Assembly: GCA_013298595.1 (NCBI GenBank)
Contig: JAAFIG010000056.1
Span: forward strand, 1-15,552
Origin: Deinococcales bacterium
Lineage (GTDB): Bacteria > Deinococcota > Deinococci > Deinococcales > JAAFIG01
Reading direction: 5' to 3'
DNA length: 15,552 nucleotides
Below the pieces are notes generated by a model. The model was not told the origin of the DNA, ran no database searches, and saw only the letters and a list, made by a program, of their open reading frames with translations. This document shows, one piece after another, positions 1-6,479 of the stretch. Numbering within the stretch: position 1 is the stretch's first letter; the number at the start of each line of letters is the position of its first letter. The position numbers and the translations under genes were made by a program.

Positions 1-622
1 TGAGGTTGGGCATGGGATTGCTGCTCAGTTGTTGCCTTTGGCGGATAGGGTGCATAAGTTGACGATTGTGCCTCGTGGTGGAGCGGCTGGGTTTATGATG
101 CCGTTACCATCAGAAACACAGCATTACAGTAAATCTAGATTGCTTGATAGCATTGCGGTTTTTCTGGCTGGGCGAGTGGCTGAAGAGTTACAATTCTCGG
201 ATGTGACAACAGGTGCACAAAACGATTTTCAACGCGCCACCAGTATTGCTAAGCGCATGGTTGCCGAATGGGGCATGAGTGATCACCTTGGACATGTTGC
301 GTTAATCGAAGAGACCCAGAATTTTCTGGGGTATGGCTCGGAAAGCCGCTCCTACAGTAATGCCACAGCCCAAGCCATAGATGCCGAAGTCAAAAAAATT
401 ATTGAAACACAATACACTCGAGTCAGACTGATCCTTGAACAAAATCGTCATGCTATGGATCGAATTGTGGCTGCTTTGCTCGAGCGTGAAACTCTGACTG
501 GTGAAGAATTTGTGACTGTGTTTGAGGGTGGTATTCTGCCTGAGGAAACCGAAACCAGCAAACCACCCCTCGAGCCTGGATTTACGCCAAACAATTTATT
601 ACCCAAAACCGGCGGTGTGTAG
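1..622 (+). CDS. ftsH: ATP-dependent zinc metalloprotease FtsH, C-terminal part (5' end outside window)
   Basis: Open from the window edge; the first full codon is at base 2 and the stop is TAG at 620-622, giving about 206 residues of the peptidase domain. The first residues read EVGHG, and base 1 fits the last base of a His codon, so the zinc site would be HEVGH cut by the edge. The stretch TTGAQNDFQRAT carries the Asp expected as third zinc ligand (near residue 75 of the visible part). The segments VPRGGAAGFMMPLP, SIAVFLAGRVAEEL and RMVAEWGMSDHLG are typical of the M41 family. FtsH normally degrades membrane and regulatory proteins as a membrane-anchored AAA hexamer; the AAA and membrane parts would lie upstream. 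The end is a Pro/Glu-rich tail without family motifs. The Nudix gene starts inside the stop codon, suggesting cotranscription. Many genomes carry several FtsH paralogues and I cannot tell which this is. Confidence 0.93.
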   Translation, partial: EVGHGIAAQLLPLADRVHKLTIVPRGGAAGFMMPLPSETQHYSKSRLLDSIAVFLAGRVAEELQFSDVTTGAQNDFQRATSIAKRMVAEWGMSDHLGHVALIEETQNFLGYGSESRSYSNATAQAIDAEVKKIIETQYTRVRLILEQNRHAMDRIVAALLERETLTGEEFVTVFEGGILPEETETSKPPLEPGFTPNNLLPKTGGV

Positions 623-1092
623 TGCATGAAGTGGTTTTGGTGTTTTTGCGACGAAGTCAAGAAGTGTTGCTGGGTATCAAACAAAAAGGTTTTGGTCAGG
701 GGAAATTAGTTGCAGTTGGTGGGCATATCGAAGCTGGCGAAACAGCAGTGCAGGCAGCCACTCGAGAATTTTTAGAAGAAACTAGTGTGCAGATTAAACC
801 CACAGATTTAATTGAAATCGCTCGAGTAGAATTTGTTTTTATTGCCCAACCAAACTGGCATATGCGAGCCGTGGTGTTTGAAGCTTGGCAATGGCAGGGA
901 ATACCAATAATCAGCCCTGAAATCGCTCCTGAATGGATTGAGGTAGCCGCTTTGCCACTCGAGCGAATGTGGGATGACGCGCAGTACTGGGTGGCACAAG
1001 TACTCGCTGGACAGCGTTTTGATGCGTACCTCGAGTATGGCACCGATAATGCAGTGGTGCAAAAAGCTCAGCTAACCCCTTGGCGCAAATAA
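622..1092 (+). CDS. Nudix hydrolase resembling MTH1 (oxidised purine dNTP diphosphatase)
   Basis: A 156-residue single-domain Nudix protein. The Nudix box spans residues 34-56 (G34, E40, R48-E49, E52-E53) and fits the consensus except that Ser55 replaces the usual second Gly. The sequence around it (LLGIKQKGFGQGK before the box, MWDDAQYW and RFDAYLEYG near the end) resembles the MTH1/NUDT1 group, which hydrolyses 8-oxo-dGTP and 2-hydroxy-dATP to monophosphates. MTH1 has MWPDDSYW at the base-recognition site; here one Asp aligns with Asp119 and an Ala with Asp120, so base preference may differ. The start is GTG at 622, sharing one base with the ftsH stop, which suggests coupling; no ATG is available nearby. 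The last 25 bases overlap the convergent photolyase gene. The family is certain, the substrate is inferred. Confidence 0.9.
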   Translation: MHEVVLVFLRRSQEVLLGIKQKGFGQGKLVAVGGHIEAGETAVQAATREFLEETSVQIKPTDLIEIARVEFVFIAQPNWHMRAVVFEAWQWQGIPIISPEIAPEWIEVAALPLERMWDDAQYWVAQVLAGQRFDAYLEYGTDNAVVQKAQLTPWRK

Positions 1093-2414
1093 TTTTTGGC
1101 AGTCTCGAGGAAACGATCTCTGCCAAAAGCCAATGGCAAGATCGGTGCTGGATAATTTTTTGGTGGGCGTAAACTTGTCCAAGGCTGATGAGCTTCTTTA
1201 TTGGCTAAACCCTCGAGTTCAGGAATAAAGCGTTTAATGTACTTGGCACTCGAGTCGAATTTTTCACCTTGGGTTACGGGGTTAAACACCCGAAAGTACG
1301 GTGCAGCATCCACGCCACAGCCTGCACTCCATTGCCAACCACCGTTGTTACTGGCAAGATCGCCATCGAGTAGCAAGGTATTAAAGTGTTGTTCGCCTAA
1401 CTGCCAATTTATGAGTAAATGCTTACACAAAAAACTTGCCACAATCATCCGAACTCGGTTGTGCATCCACCCTGTTTGCTCGAGTTGCCGCATTCCTGCA
1501 TCCACAATTGGATACCCTGTTTGCCCATGTTGCCAAGCCTCGAGAGCCTGTGTATCTTTGCGCCACGGAAAATCAATCCAATCTTTACGAAAGGCTTCGT
1601 GTCCCAGACGAGGTTCATCGACTAAAATATGTCGGTAAAAATCTCGCCAACACAATTCTCGCACCCAACCTGTCATGCCAGCTTGACTGGCTCGAGATGC
1701 CGCGACACGTGGTGAAATCGTACCAAGATGCAAATCCAAAGACAACCGACTTGTTCCCTCGAGATTTGGGTAATCGCGTTCAGTTTCATACTTTAAGCCA
1801 GTGCGTCGAATAAAGACTTCAAGCCGATTCAGCGCCGCTATTTCGCCTGCTGCTGGCAAAGTAAAATTGGTTACTGGTTTAGGAATCTCGAGACTGGCAA
1901 TACCGTGTGGCTCGAGCCGATTTGGTGCCGCATAGAGGTTTGGCATCGGAATGGTATGCCAAGTTTTCCAAAAAGGTGTAAAGACTTTATACCCAGTCCC
2001 AGCCCCGTTTTTCACCAAACCCGGTTCGAGAATGCAATCGCCTGCAAATAATTTTAATTCGATACCAGCGGCGGCTAAAACACTTTTTACTCGAGCATCC
2101 CGAGCCATCCCAATCGGTTCGTAACTCCGAACAGCATACACGGCTTTGGCATCGGATTCTCGAGCCAAGCGTAACAACTCAGCTTCGGGAGAACCCGCAC
2201 CGACAACCAAACTCGAGCCAATTGCTTTGTACGACTCGACAAGAGCAAGCAAGCAAGCATACAGCCATTGCACGCGGTTATTACCCGTGTAAGGCGCAAC
2301 CAACAAACTCGGATCAAGAATAAAACACGGCAAGACCGCACCTCGAGCCGCCGCCTCTGCCAAAGCAGGATGATCCAAAGTACGTAAATCCGCCCGATGC
2401 CAAACAACAATCAT
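1068..2414 (-). CDS. phrB: Deoxyribodipyrimidine photo-lyase, class I (FAD, CPD repair)
   Basis: A 448-residue protein, close to the 470 or so of E. coli PhrB. The N-terminal antenna-chromophore domain starts MIVVWHRADLRTLDHPAL. The C-terminal FAD domain has TSRLSLDLHLG (221-231), CWRDFYRH (255-262), GWMHNRVRM (315-323), the DGDLASNNGGWQW stretch (350-362) and FNPVTQGEKFD (377-387). By spacing against remembered E. coli PhrB, the electron-transfer triad W306/W359/W382 corresponds to W284, W337 and W360, and the substrate contacts W277 and W384 to W256 and W362, so a working light-driven cyclobutane dimer lyase is expected rather than a sensory cryptochrome. The ATG at 2414 fits the usual start just before the first beta strand. 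CTCGAG sits three bases upstream of it. The stop lies inside the convergent Nudix gene. The antenna cofactor cannot be told. Confidence 0.95.
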   Translation of the reverse strand: MIVVWHRADLRTLDHPALAEAAARGAVLPCFILDPSLLVAPYTGNNRVQWLYACLLALVESYKAIGSSLVVGAGSPEAELLRLARESDAKAVYAVRSYEPIGMARDARVKSVLAAAGIELKLFAGDCILEPGLVKNGAGTGYKVFTPFWKTWHTIPMPNLYAAPNRLEPHGIASLEIPKPVTNFTLPAAGEIAALNRLEVFIRRTGLKYETERDYPNLEGTSRLSLDLHLGTISPRVAASRASQAGMTGWVRELCWRDFYRHILVDEPRLGHEAFRKDWIDFPWRKDTQALEAWQHGQTGYPIVDAGMRQLEQTGWMHNRVRMIVASFLCKHLLINWQLGEQHFNTLLLDGDLASNNGGWQWSAGCGVDAAPYFRVFNPVTQGEKFDSSAKYIKRFIPELEGLANKEAHQPWTSLRPPKNYPAPILPLAFGRDRFLETAKNYLRQGVS

Positions 2415-2440
2415 AGCCTCGAGCCTACGATGAAGACAAA

Positions 2441-2472
2441 ATTGTAACTGTACGATACCTCGAGTTTGTCAA
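2441..2472 (-). promoter_or_regulatory. Possible weak sigma70-type promoter for the photolyase gene
   Basis: Read on the minus strand, a perfect TTGACA (2472-2467) is followed after 20 bases by TACAAT (2446-2441), about 27 bases before the photolyase ATG. Both hexamers are good but the 20-base spacer is longer than the usual 16-18, so this is tentative. A CTCGAG (2459-2464) lies inside the spacer. The photolyase gene sits 167 bp downstream of regulator gene 2582-3226 on the same strand, so read-through is also possible. Confidence 0.25.
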
Positions 2473-2581
2473 AAATATCAGATTGCTTGTATCAATTTCA
2501 TCACTTGAAAATAGGGCGATGACAAGCATCACCGTTACGAAAATCAGGTTTTGTAGGAATTTTTCTGTCTTATGCAGGAGG

Positions 2582-3226
2582 TCAAGGCGACTCGAGCACA
2601 GGACTCATGGCAACGCGAACCAAAAATGCTTGCTCATCAGCTACATTCTTTGCCGCATACCGCGCAACCAAAGCAGTTAAATCGTTCAACAAAGCATCAG
2701 CATCGGCTGCATGCAAATGCCATTGTGAAAAATGCGAAAATACCGCAGGTGCTGTTGGTACAGGCACATCCGATGGCACAAAAACAGGTGCTTGAGCCAC
2801 CAACTTGCCACTCGCTGCCCGAAAATACGTCGTCCCCCAACCTCGATTATCAGGTGCATACTTTCTCCAATTCTGTGCAACAGCAGCAACAAAACGCTGC
2901 TCGAAATTCAGATTATGCTCGAGTAACACCTCCTCGAAACTCTGATCCAAAAAACGAATAAAAAAAGTATCACTGACCGCCTGATAATACTGAATCCCAC
3001 GACCAACTCGCGCCTCGAGCCGAGTTTTTTCAAGCAAACCCAACTCGAGCATACGTTGCACTTTACGAAAAATACGTTGCAAAGATTCACCTAAACGCTC
3101 AGCTGCTTGCTTCATCGAAGATTCAGAACCCATAAAACACTCGAGATACCGCTGATTGTTGGCATCGGTAAGGAATTGAATGGCATCTGACCGCGTTATC
3201 ATCCTACTTTTTGTAAAGTCTTTCAT
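2582..3226 (-). CDS. Winged-helix transcriptional regulator (ArsR-like), copy 1
   Basis: About 214 residues from the ATG at 3226. The N-terminal 75 residues form a winged helix: a helical lead RYLECFMGSESSMKQAAERL, a recognition helix region SLQRIFRKVQRMLELGLL, then a wing containing GRGIQYYQAVSDTFFI. The C-terminal half contains HLHAADADALLNDLTALVARY, probably a ligand or dimer domain. It is homologous to the protein at 4199-4858 along its length. Family knowledge suggests a dimeric DNA-binding regulator; the ligand is unknown, and no cysteine or histidine metal site of the classical ArsR type is evident. The start is uncertain: ATG at 3238 and ATG at 3202 are in frame and the frame stays open to a TTG at 3247; alignment with the second copy favours 3226 or 3238. 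It is divergent from the CPBP gene with only about 30 bp between starts, so it probably controls that gene and itself. Confidence 0.82.
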   Translation of the reverse strand: MKDFTKSRMITRSDAIQFLTDANNQRYLECFMGSESSMKQAAERLGESLQRIFRKVQRMLELGLLEKTRLEARVGRGIQYYQAVSDTFFIRFLDQSFEEVLLEHNLNFEQRFVAAVAQNWRKYAPDNRGWGTTYFRAASGKLVAQAPVFVPSDVPVPTAPAVFSHFSQWHLHAADADALLNDLTALVARYAAKNVADEQAFLVRVAMSPVLESP

Positions 3227-3257
3227 TGGAAGTAGCATACCGCCCAAAATACGGTCA

Positions 3258-4121
3258 ATGTTGATTCAGTTTGCTCGGCAACAAGCTCTGAGCTTGTATT
3301 TTGCTATCACTTTTTTGCTCTCTTGGACAATTTGGTTCTCTGGGGCTGCCTTGGGTTACGCAGCATCGCTTGAGCATTTTGCCACATTTTTATTCTTAGG
3401 TTCTTTTGCTCCAGCCTTGGCTGCTTTGTTGGTCTCGGCATGGCGAGGTGGTGCACAAGAAGCACAGACATTGCTCAAGCGAATCGTGCAAGTTCGAGTG
3501 CCTTTTATGGTGTATTTAGCAACATGGTTTATTTTTCCAAGTGTAATCAGTTTAGGTTTGGTTGTGCTTGGGTTTCCTTTCAAAACAGACGCAGCTCTCA
3601 ATATTGGCACACTAATTATTGCCATGCCTATCAATGGTTTTCTAACCGCTTTTTTGTCACCAGGACCACTTGGCGAAGAACCCGGTTGGCGCGGATTTGC
3701 CACGCCGCAAATGCAACATTTACCCGAATGGCAAGCCAATATAGTGCTTGGTTTGATCTGGGCTTTTTGGCACCTACCCATAGCTATACTTTTCCCTGAG
3801 TGGCGCGAGCTAATGCCAAATGTGGATGTGGGATTACCACTCTGGTTGGTCTTGTATCCGATTTCTATCATTGCCCTGACAATCATGTTGGCAAAATTAT
3901 GGAAATGGTCTGGGCAAAGTATTTTTATTTGTATTTTATTTCATGGCGTGATCAACACAACTTTTCATAATTTTGACAAAGTGAGTACGCCATACTCGGC
4001 TACGGTTTCTTTTATTTTACTTGATGTATTACTTTGGTTGATTGTACTAATTTTTTTGATTTTGGATAAATTTGTTTTTGAGGCTAAACGCTTGCCAAAT
4101 AATAACCAAAAAAACGCGTAA
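3258..4121 (+). CDS. CPBP-family intramembrane glutamic endopeptidase (CAAX/Abi type)
   Basis: A 287-residue polytopic membrane protein with about seven or eight hydrophobic segments. The three CPBP motifs are present: EEPGWRG (E140, E141, R145), WHLP with H172 after WAF, and HGVIN (H229, N233). These carry the catalytic Glu/His set of Rce1-type proteases. Bacterial members process membrane or peptide substrates, and some act in bacteriocin self-immunity; the substrate here is unknown. ATG at 3258 puts the start just before the first membrane helix. An in-frame ATG at 3180 would add 26 residues overlapping the 5' end of the divergent regulator and is less likely; neither start has a clear ribosome binding site. 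It is flanked by two homologous regulators. The gene contains no CTCGAG at all, unlike every other gene in the window, which hints at recent acquisition. Confidence 0.9.
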   Translation: MLIQFARQQALSLYFAITFLLSWTIWFSGAALGYAASLEHFATFLFLGSFAPALAALLVSAWRGGAQEAQTLLKRIVQVRVPFMVYLATWFIFPSVISLGLVVLGFPFKTDAALNIGTLIIAMPINGFLTAFLSPGPLGEEPGWRGFATPQMQHLPEWQANIVLGLIWAFWHLPIAILFPEWRELMPNVDVGLPLWLVLYPISIIALTIMLAKLWKWSGQSIFICILFHGVINTTFHNFDKVSTPYSATVSFILLDVLLWLIVLIFLILDKFVFEAKRLPNNNQKNA

Positions 4122-4127
4122 CTCGAG

Positions 4128-4154
4128 TTGGGCAAGGCATGCCTTGCCCCTACG
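4128..4154. repeat. Dispersed palindrome, copy A
   Basis: A perfect 20-base palindrome, GGGCAAGGCATGCCTTGCCC (4130-4149), is flanked by TT on the left and CCTACG on the right. The same 27 bases recur exactly at 8813-8839, and a diverged relative lies at 10818-10842. It sits seven bases after the CPBP stop codon, between two convergent genes, and could form a hairpin in RNA. There is no U-tract, so it is not a typical intrinsic terminator. It looks like a REP-like dispersed intergenic repeat. Confidence 0.75.
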
Positions 4155-4198
4155 GAAAAATGAAAACCATGCGTTGTAGCTTAGAAAACAACAATTGT

Positions 4199-4858
4199 TT
4201 AACCAGCATCTTCGACAAAACCAACGTGCATGGTAAAACGTGGCAGATCAGGTTCAAGCTGCACCGAGGTTTTGAAGCGTTCAAATAATGCCTCGAGTTC
4301 CAGACGAAATTCAGCCGCTTTTTCAATTGGCATGGTGATATCTGCCCAGTCATGCAGTGGGCGTTTTGGTAGTTGACGCAGCATTTGAGGCTCGAGTTGT
4401 GCTTGGGTAAACATTGGCTCGAGATGCAATCCATAGCCAAAATTATCGCGGAATAAGCGCAATCGCCAATCAGGGGTTAGACGTGTGCCAAATTCTGCCA
4501 CACTGCGACTAAATTGTCGGTAATGTCGTAGCATAATGCTTTCTAAAATTTCGGTATTACTAAATCCCTCGAGTAAGGTGCTCGAAAAAACAAATTCTGC
4601 GGCAACACTTTGATAATGTTTGATGGCACTTCCACCTCGAGTTTCGACCCGAGTAACCCGAATTAAACCCAGTTGGCAAAAACGATTCGCCCAGTATGCC
4701 ATGACATTGAGTTTTGTTTTTGTCTGCTGTGCCGCTGCTTTGACTGTTGTTTCTGAACCAATAAATTGGGCTAAATACGCTGAGACATTTTCTTTAATCA
4801 GTAAAGCAGCTATTTTTGCATCGGTAATTTCGAGTCTGGTCAGGGCAGGTGCTGTCAT
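4199..4858 (-). CDS. Winged-helix transcriptional regulator (ArsR-like), copy 2
   Basis: A 219-residue homologue of the 2582-3226 regulator. Matching blocks are YLAQFIGSETTVKAAAQQ against YLECFMGSESSMKQAAER, LGLIRVTRVETRGGSAIKHYQSVAAEFVF against the wing of copy 1, and a C-terminal acidic helix EKAAEFRLELEALFERF. The winged helix occupies about residues 25-95; the remainder is probably a sensing or dimer domain with no recognised ligand site. ATG at 4858 aligns with the start of the homology, though no good ribosome binding site precedes it. It is divergent from the lipoprotein gene with 26 bp between start codons, so the two promoters must overlap each other or the coding sequence; local autoregulation is likely. 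It converges on the CPBP gene from the other side. The two copies are similar but clearly diverged, so they are not a recent duplication. Confidence 0.85.
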   Translation of the reverse strand: MTAPALTRLEITDAKIAALLIKENVSAYLAQFIGSETTVKAAAQQTKTKLNVMAYWANRFCQLGLIRVTRVETRGGSAIKHYQSVAAEFVFSSTLLEGFSNTEILESIMLRHYRQFSRSVAEFGTRLTPDWRLRLFRDNFGYGLHLEPMFTQAQLEPQMLRQLPKRPLHDWADITMPIEKAAEFRLELEALFERFKTSVQLEPDLPRFTMHVGFVEDAG

Positions 4859-4884
4859 TTGACCAGCTTAACAATTAAATTGAA

Positions 4885-5646
4885 ATGATGAATTTACCTC
4901 GAGCTTTAACACTGATACCGTTCGCCTTTGGTGCTGTTTCTTGTACATGGTTAGCCGAACCAAAATTGCTCAACGAACGCCAAACCTTGGATTTCACAGG
5001 CATCAGCAAACTCGAGGTGGTTGGAATTGCAGGAAACTTTAGTGTTAAACGCGGGCAAACAGGATTGTTAACTGGTCAGGGTGTTGGCAGAGTCAGCCTC
5101 AATTGGCAACGGGAAGGAACAACCTTACGGGTCAGCAGTAGTGGCGATACCAATTGCTACCCATGTACCGTGGACATCGAAGTCCAAGTGGTACAACCGC
5201 TCGAGTTAGCCTTAAATGCCAGCAATGGTAACGTAACAGTAACCGACGCAGCCACCAACGCTGAGTTAAAATCGGGTAACGGTAGCATTCGTATTTCAGG
5301 AGCCACCAATGTGACTGCCAAAACAGGCAACGGCGAAATCTATGCCGCTAAGGTAAACGGAAAAATCAATCTCTCGAGTAATAACGGTAAGATTACCCTC
5401 GAGAACGCAGAATTACCTGTTGCTTCGCAAAATAGTATCAACACAAAACTTGGAGATATCCGTATCAATGGACTCAAAACAGCCAATGGTTTTGTCATAA
5501 CGGGCAACAGCAGCAGACCTGTGTTTGCCTTATCCGACTTTGAATTAAAAACCACAACTAACACTTTTATAGCCACTCGAGCAGGAGCAAACCCAACCAT
5601 ACTCAATCTCGAGACAAACAACGGCACAATCCATATCAACCCATAA
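4885..5646 (+). CDS. Putative lipoprotein with DUF4097/GIN-like beta-helix domain
   Basis: 253 residues. The N-terminus, MMNLPRALTLIPFAFGAVSC, is a short lipoprotein-type signal with a possible lipobox GAVSC and acceptor C20; the positive region is weak, with a single Arg. After it comes LDFTGISKLEVVGIAGNFSVKRG and then repeated short beta units rich in Asn and Gly (NASNGNVTVTD, KSGNGSIRISG, KTGNGEIYAA, SSNNGKITLEN, TNNGTIHINP). That spacing of about 20 residues is characteristic of the right-handed beta-helix of DUF2807/DUF4097 proteins, generally surface or periplasmic proteins of unknown role. ATG codons at 4885 and 4888 are both possible starts. It is divergent from regulator copy 2 and upstream of the metallopeptidase on the same strand, 108 bp apart with a separate promoter candidate. 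Function unknown; envelope location is inferred. Confidence 0.75.
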   Translation: MMNLPRALTLIPFAFGAVSCTWLAEPKLLNERQTLDFTGISKLEVVGIAGNFSVKRGQTGLLTGQGVGRVSLNWQREGTTLRVSSSGDTNCYPCTVDIEVQVVQPLELALNASNGNVTVTDAATNAELKSGNGSIRISGATNVTAKTGNGEIYAAKVNGKINLSSNNGKITLENAELPVASQNSINTKLGDIRINGLKTANGFVITGNSSRPVFALSDFELKTTTNTFIATRAGANPTILNLETNNGTIHINP

Positions 5647-5698
5647 GCCACTCGAGTTTGACTGTGTTGCAAATCAACCTCGAGATAGACTTTTGTGG

Positions 5699-5727
5699 TT
5701 GAGAACCGATCTTAAAAACACTATAAC
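5699..5727 (+). promoter_or_regulatory. Sigma70-type promoter candidate for the metallopeptidase gene
   Basis: TTGAGA (5699-5704) and TATAAC (5722-5727) are separated by exactly 17 bases and each differs from the consensus at one position. The predicted transcript would start near 5734, about 20 bases before the ATG at 5755. It lies in the 108-bp gap after the lipoprotein gene. Confidence 0.45.
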
Positions 5728-5754
5728 CTCACCCGAAACAGCTATAAACTAAAC

Positions 5755-6477
5755 ATGTTCAAGCGCAAACGAAACATCATTGCATTGGCAGTTGGCATCC
5801 TTGTTCTAGCCCTAGCAACACTGGCATTTGCTTTTCCCGGACAAGCAGCTTGTGCGCTTGTAGACATTTCTGGATTGGACACACTGCCAGACGGAACTCG
5901 AGTGCAACAAGCTATTTCGGCAACCGAAAAACAACGTATTCTCGAGTTAATCCAACAAGGCAAAACCCGTATTGCTAAGATGTTCGGAGAACCTCGAGCC
6001 ACACCAAAACTTGTTTTTCTGAAAGATACCAACGCATGGTTTCCGTTTCGTTTTAATGAATACGGAACTACTTTTTATCTAGCAAACCGAGCCTGTATTA
6101 TCATTGGATATAAAGGCACAAACCTCGATGTTGTCGCCCATGAATTGATGCACAGCGAAATTTTTGCTCGAGCAGGTGCATGGCAAATGGTTGCTGAAAT
6201 TCCCAAGTGGTTTGACGAAGGGCTTGCTATGCAAGTAGATTATCGCCCTCGATTTATTCGCACCCAACCACTTGAGCCAGCAGAAATTGCTTTAGTTCGC
6301 AGTTTACAATCCTCTAGCCAATTTAGTAGTGGCACCGACGAACAAACCACACAACATTACACACTGGCAAAAACACTGGTGCAACAATGGTTAGCTAAAA
6401 TAGGTGATAAAAACCTGTACTCGAGCTTAGAACGCCTCCGTCAAGGCGAAAAATTTATCAGTGTTTTTGGACAGTAA
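5755..6477 (+). CDS. Membrane-anchored or secreted zinc metallopeptidase (HExxH, peptidase MA-like)
   Basis: 240 residues. A basic start (MFKRKR) is followed by a hydrophobic segment (about 8-27), so the protein is exported and either anchored or cleaved near FPGQAA. The zinc site is HELMH (H129, E130, H133), followed 22 residues later by WFDEGLA, whose E155 is the expected third ligand, the layout of the gluzincin peptidase-MA-like group. The rest is a helical domain with no further motif; at 240 residues it is a minimal catalytic unit. The substrate is unknown. It lies downstream of the lipoprotein gene on the same strand but appears to have its own promoter, and ends two bases before the convergent membrane-protein gene. 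There is no purine-rich ribosome binding site before the ATG, as for several other genes here. Confidence 0.82.
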   Translation: MFKRKRNIIALAVGILVLALATLAFAFPGQAACALVDISGLDTLPDGTRVQQAISATEKQRILELIQQGKTRIAKMFGEPRATPKLVFLKDTNAWFPFRFNEYGTTFYLANRACIIIGYKGTNLDVVAHELMHSEIFARAGAWQMVAEIPKWFDEGLAMQVDYRPRFIRTQPLEPAEIALVRSLQSSSQFSSGTDEQTTQHYTLAKTLVQQWLAKIGDKNLYSSLERLRQGEKFISVFGQ

Positions 6478-6479
6478 AT

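Noticed and set aside
2572-2961. Plus-strand open frames opposite the first regulator gene
   Set aside because: They lie antisense to a clear winged-helix gene and have low-complexity Gln/Asn/His-rich translations without family features.
3180-4121. CPBP protease with abortive-infection or bacteriocin-immunity role as part of a defence system
   Set aside because: The family name Abi is historical; no bacteriocin, toxin, nuclease or other defence gene is nearby, so only the peptidase call is supported.
4130-4149. Palindrome A as an intrinsic terminator of the CPBP gene
   Set aside because: No U-tract follows on either strand, and an identical copy lies between divergent genes where a terminator would make no sense.
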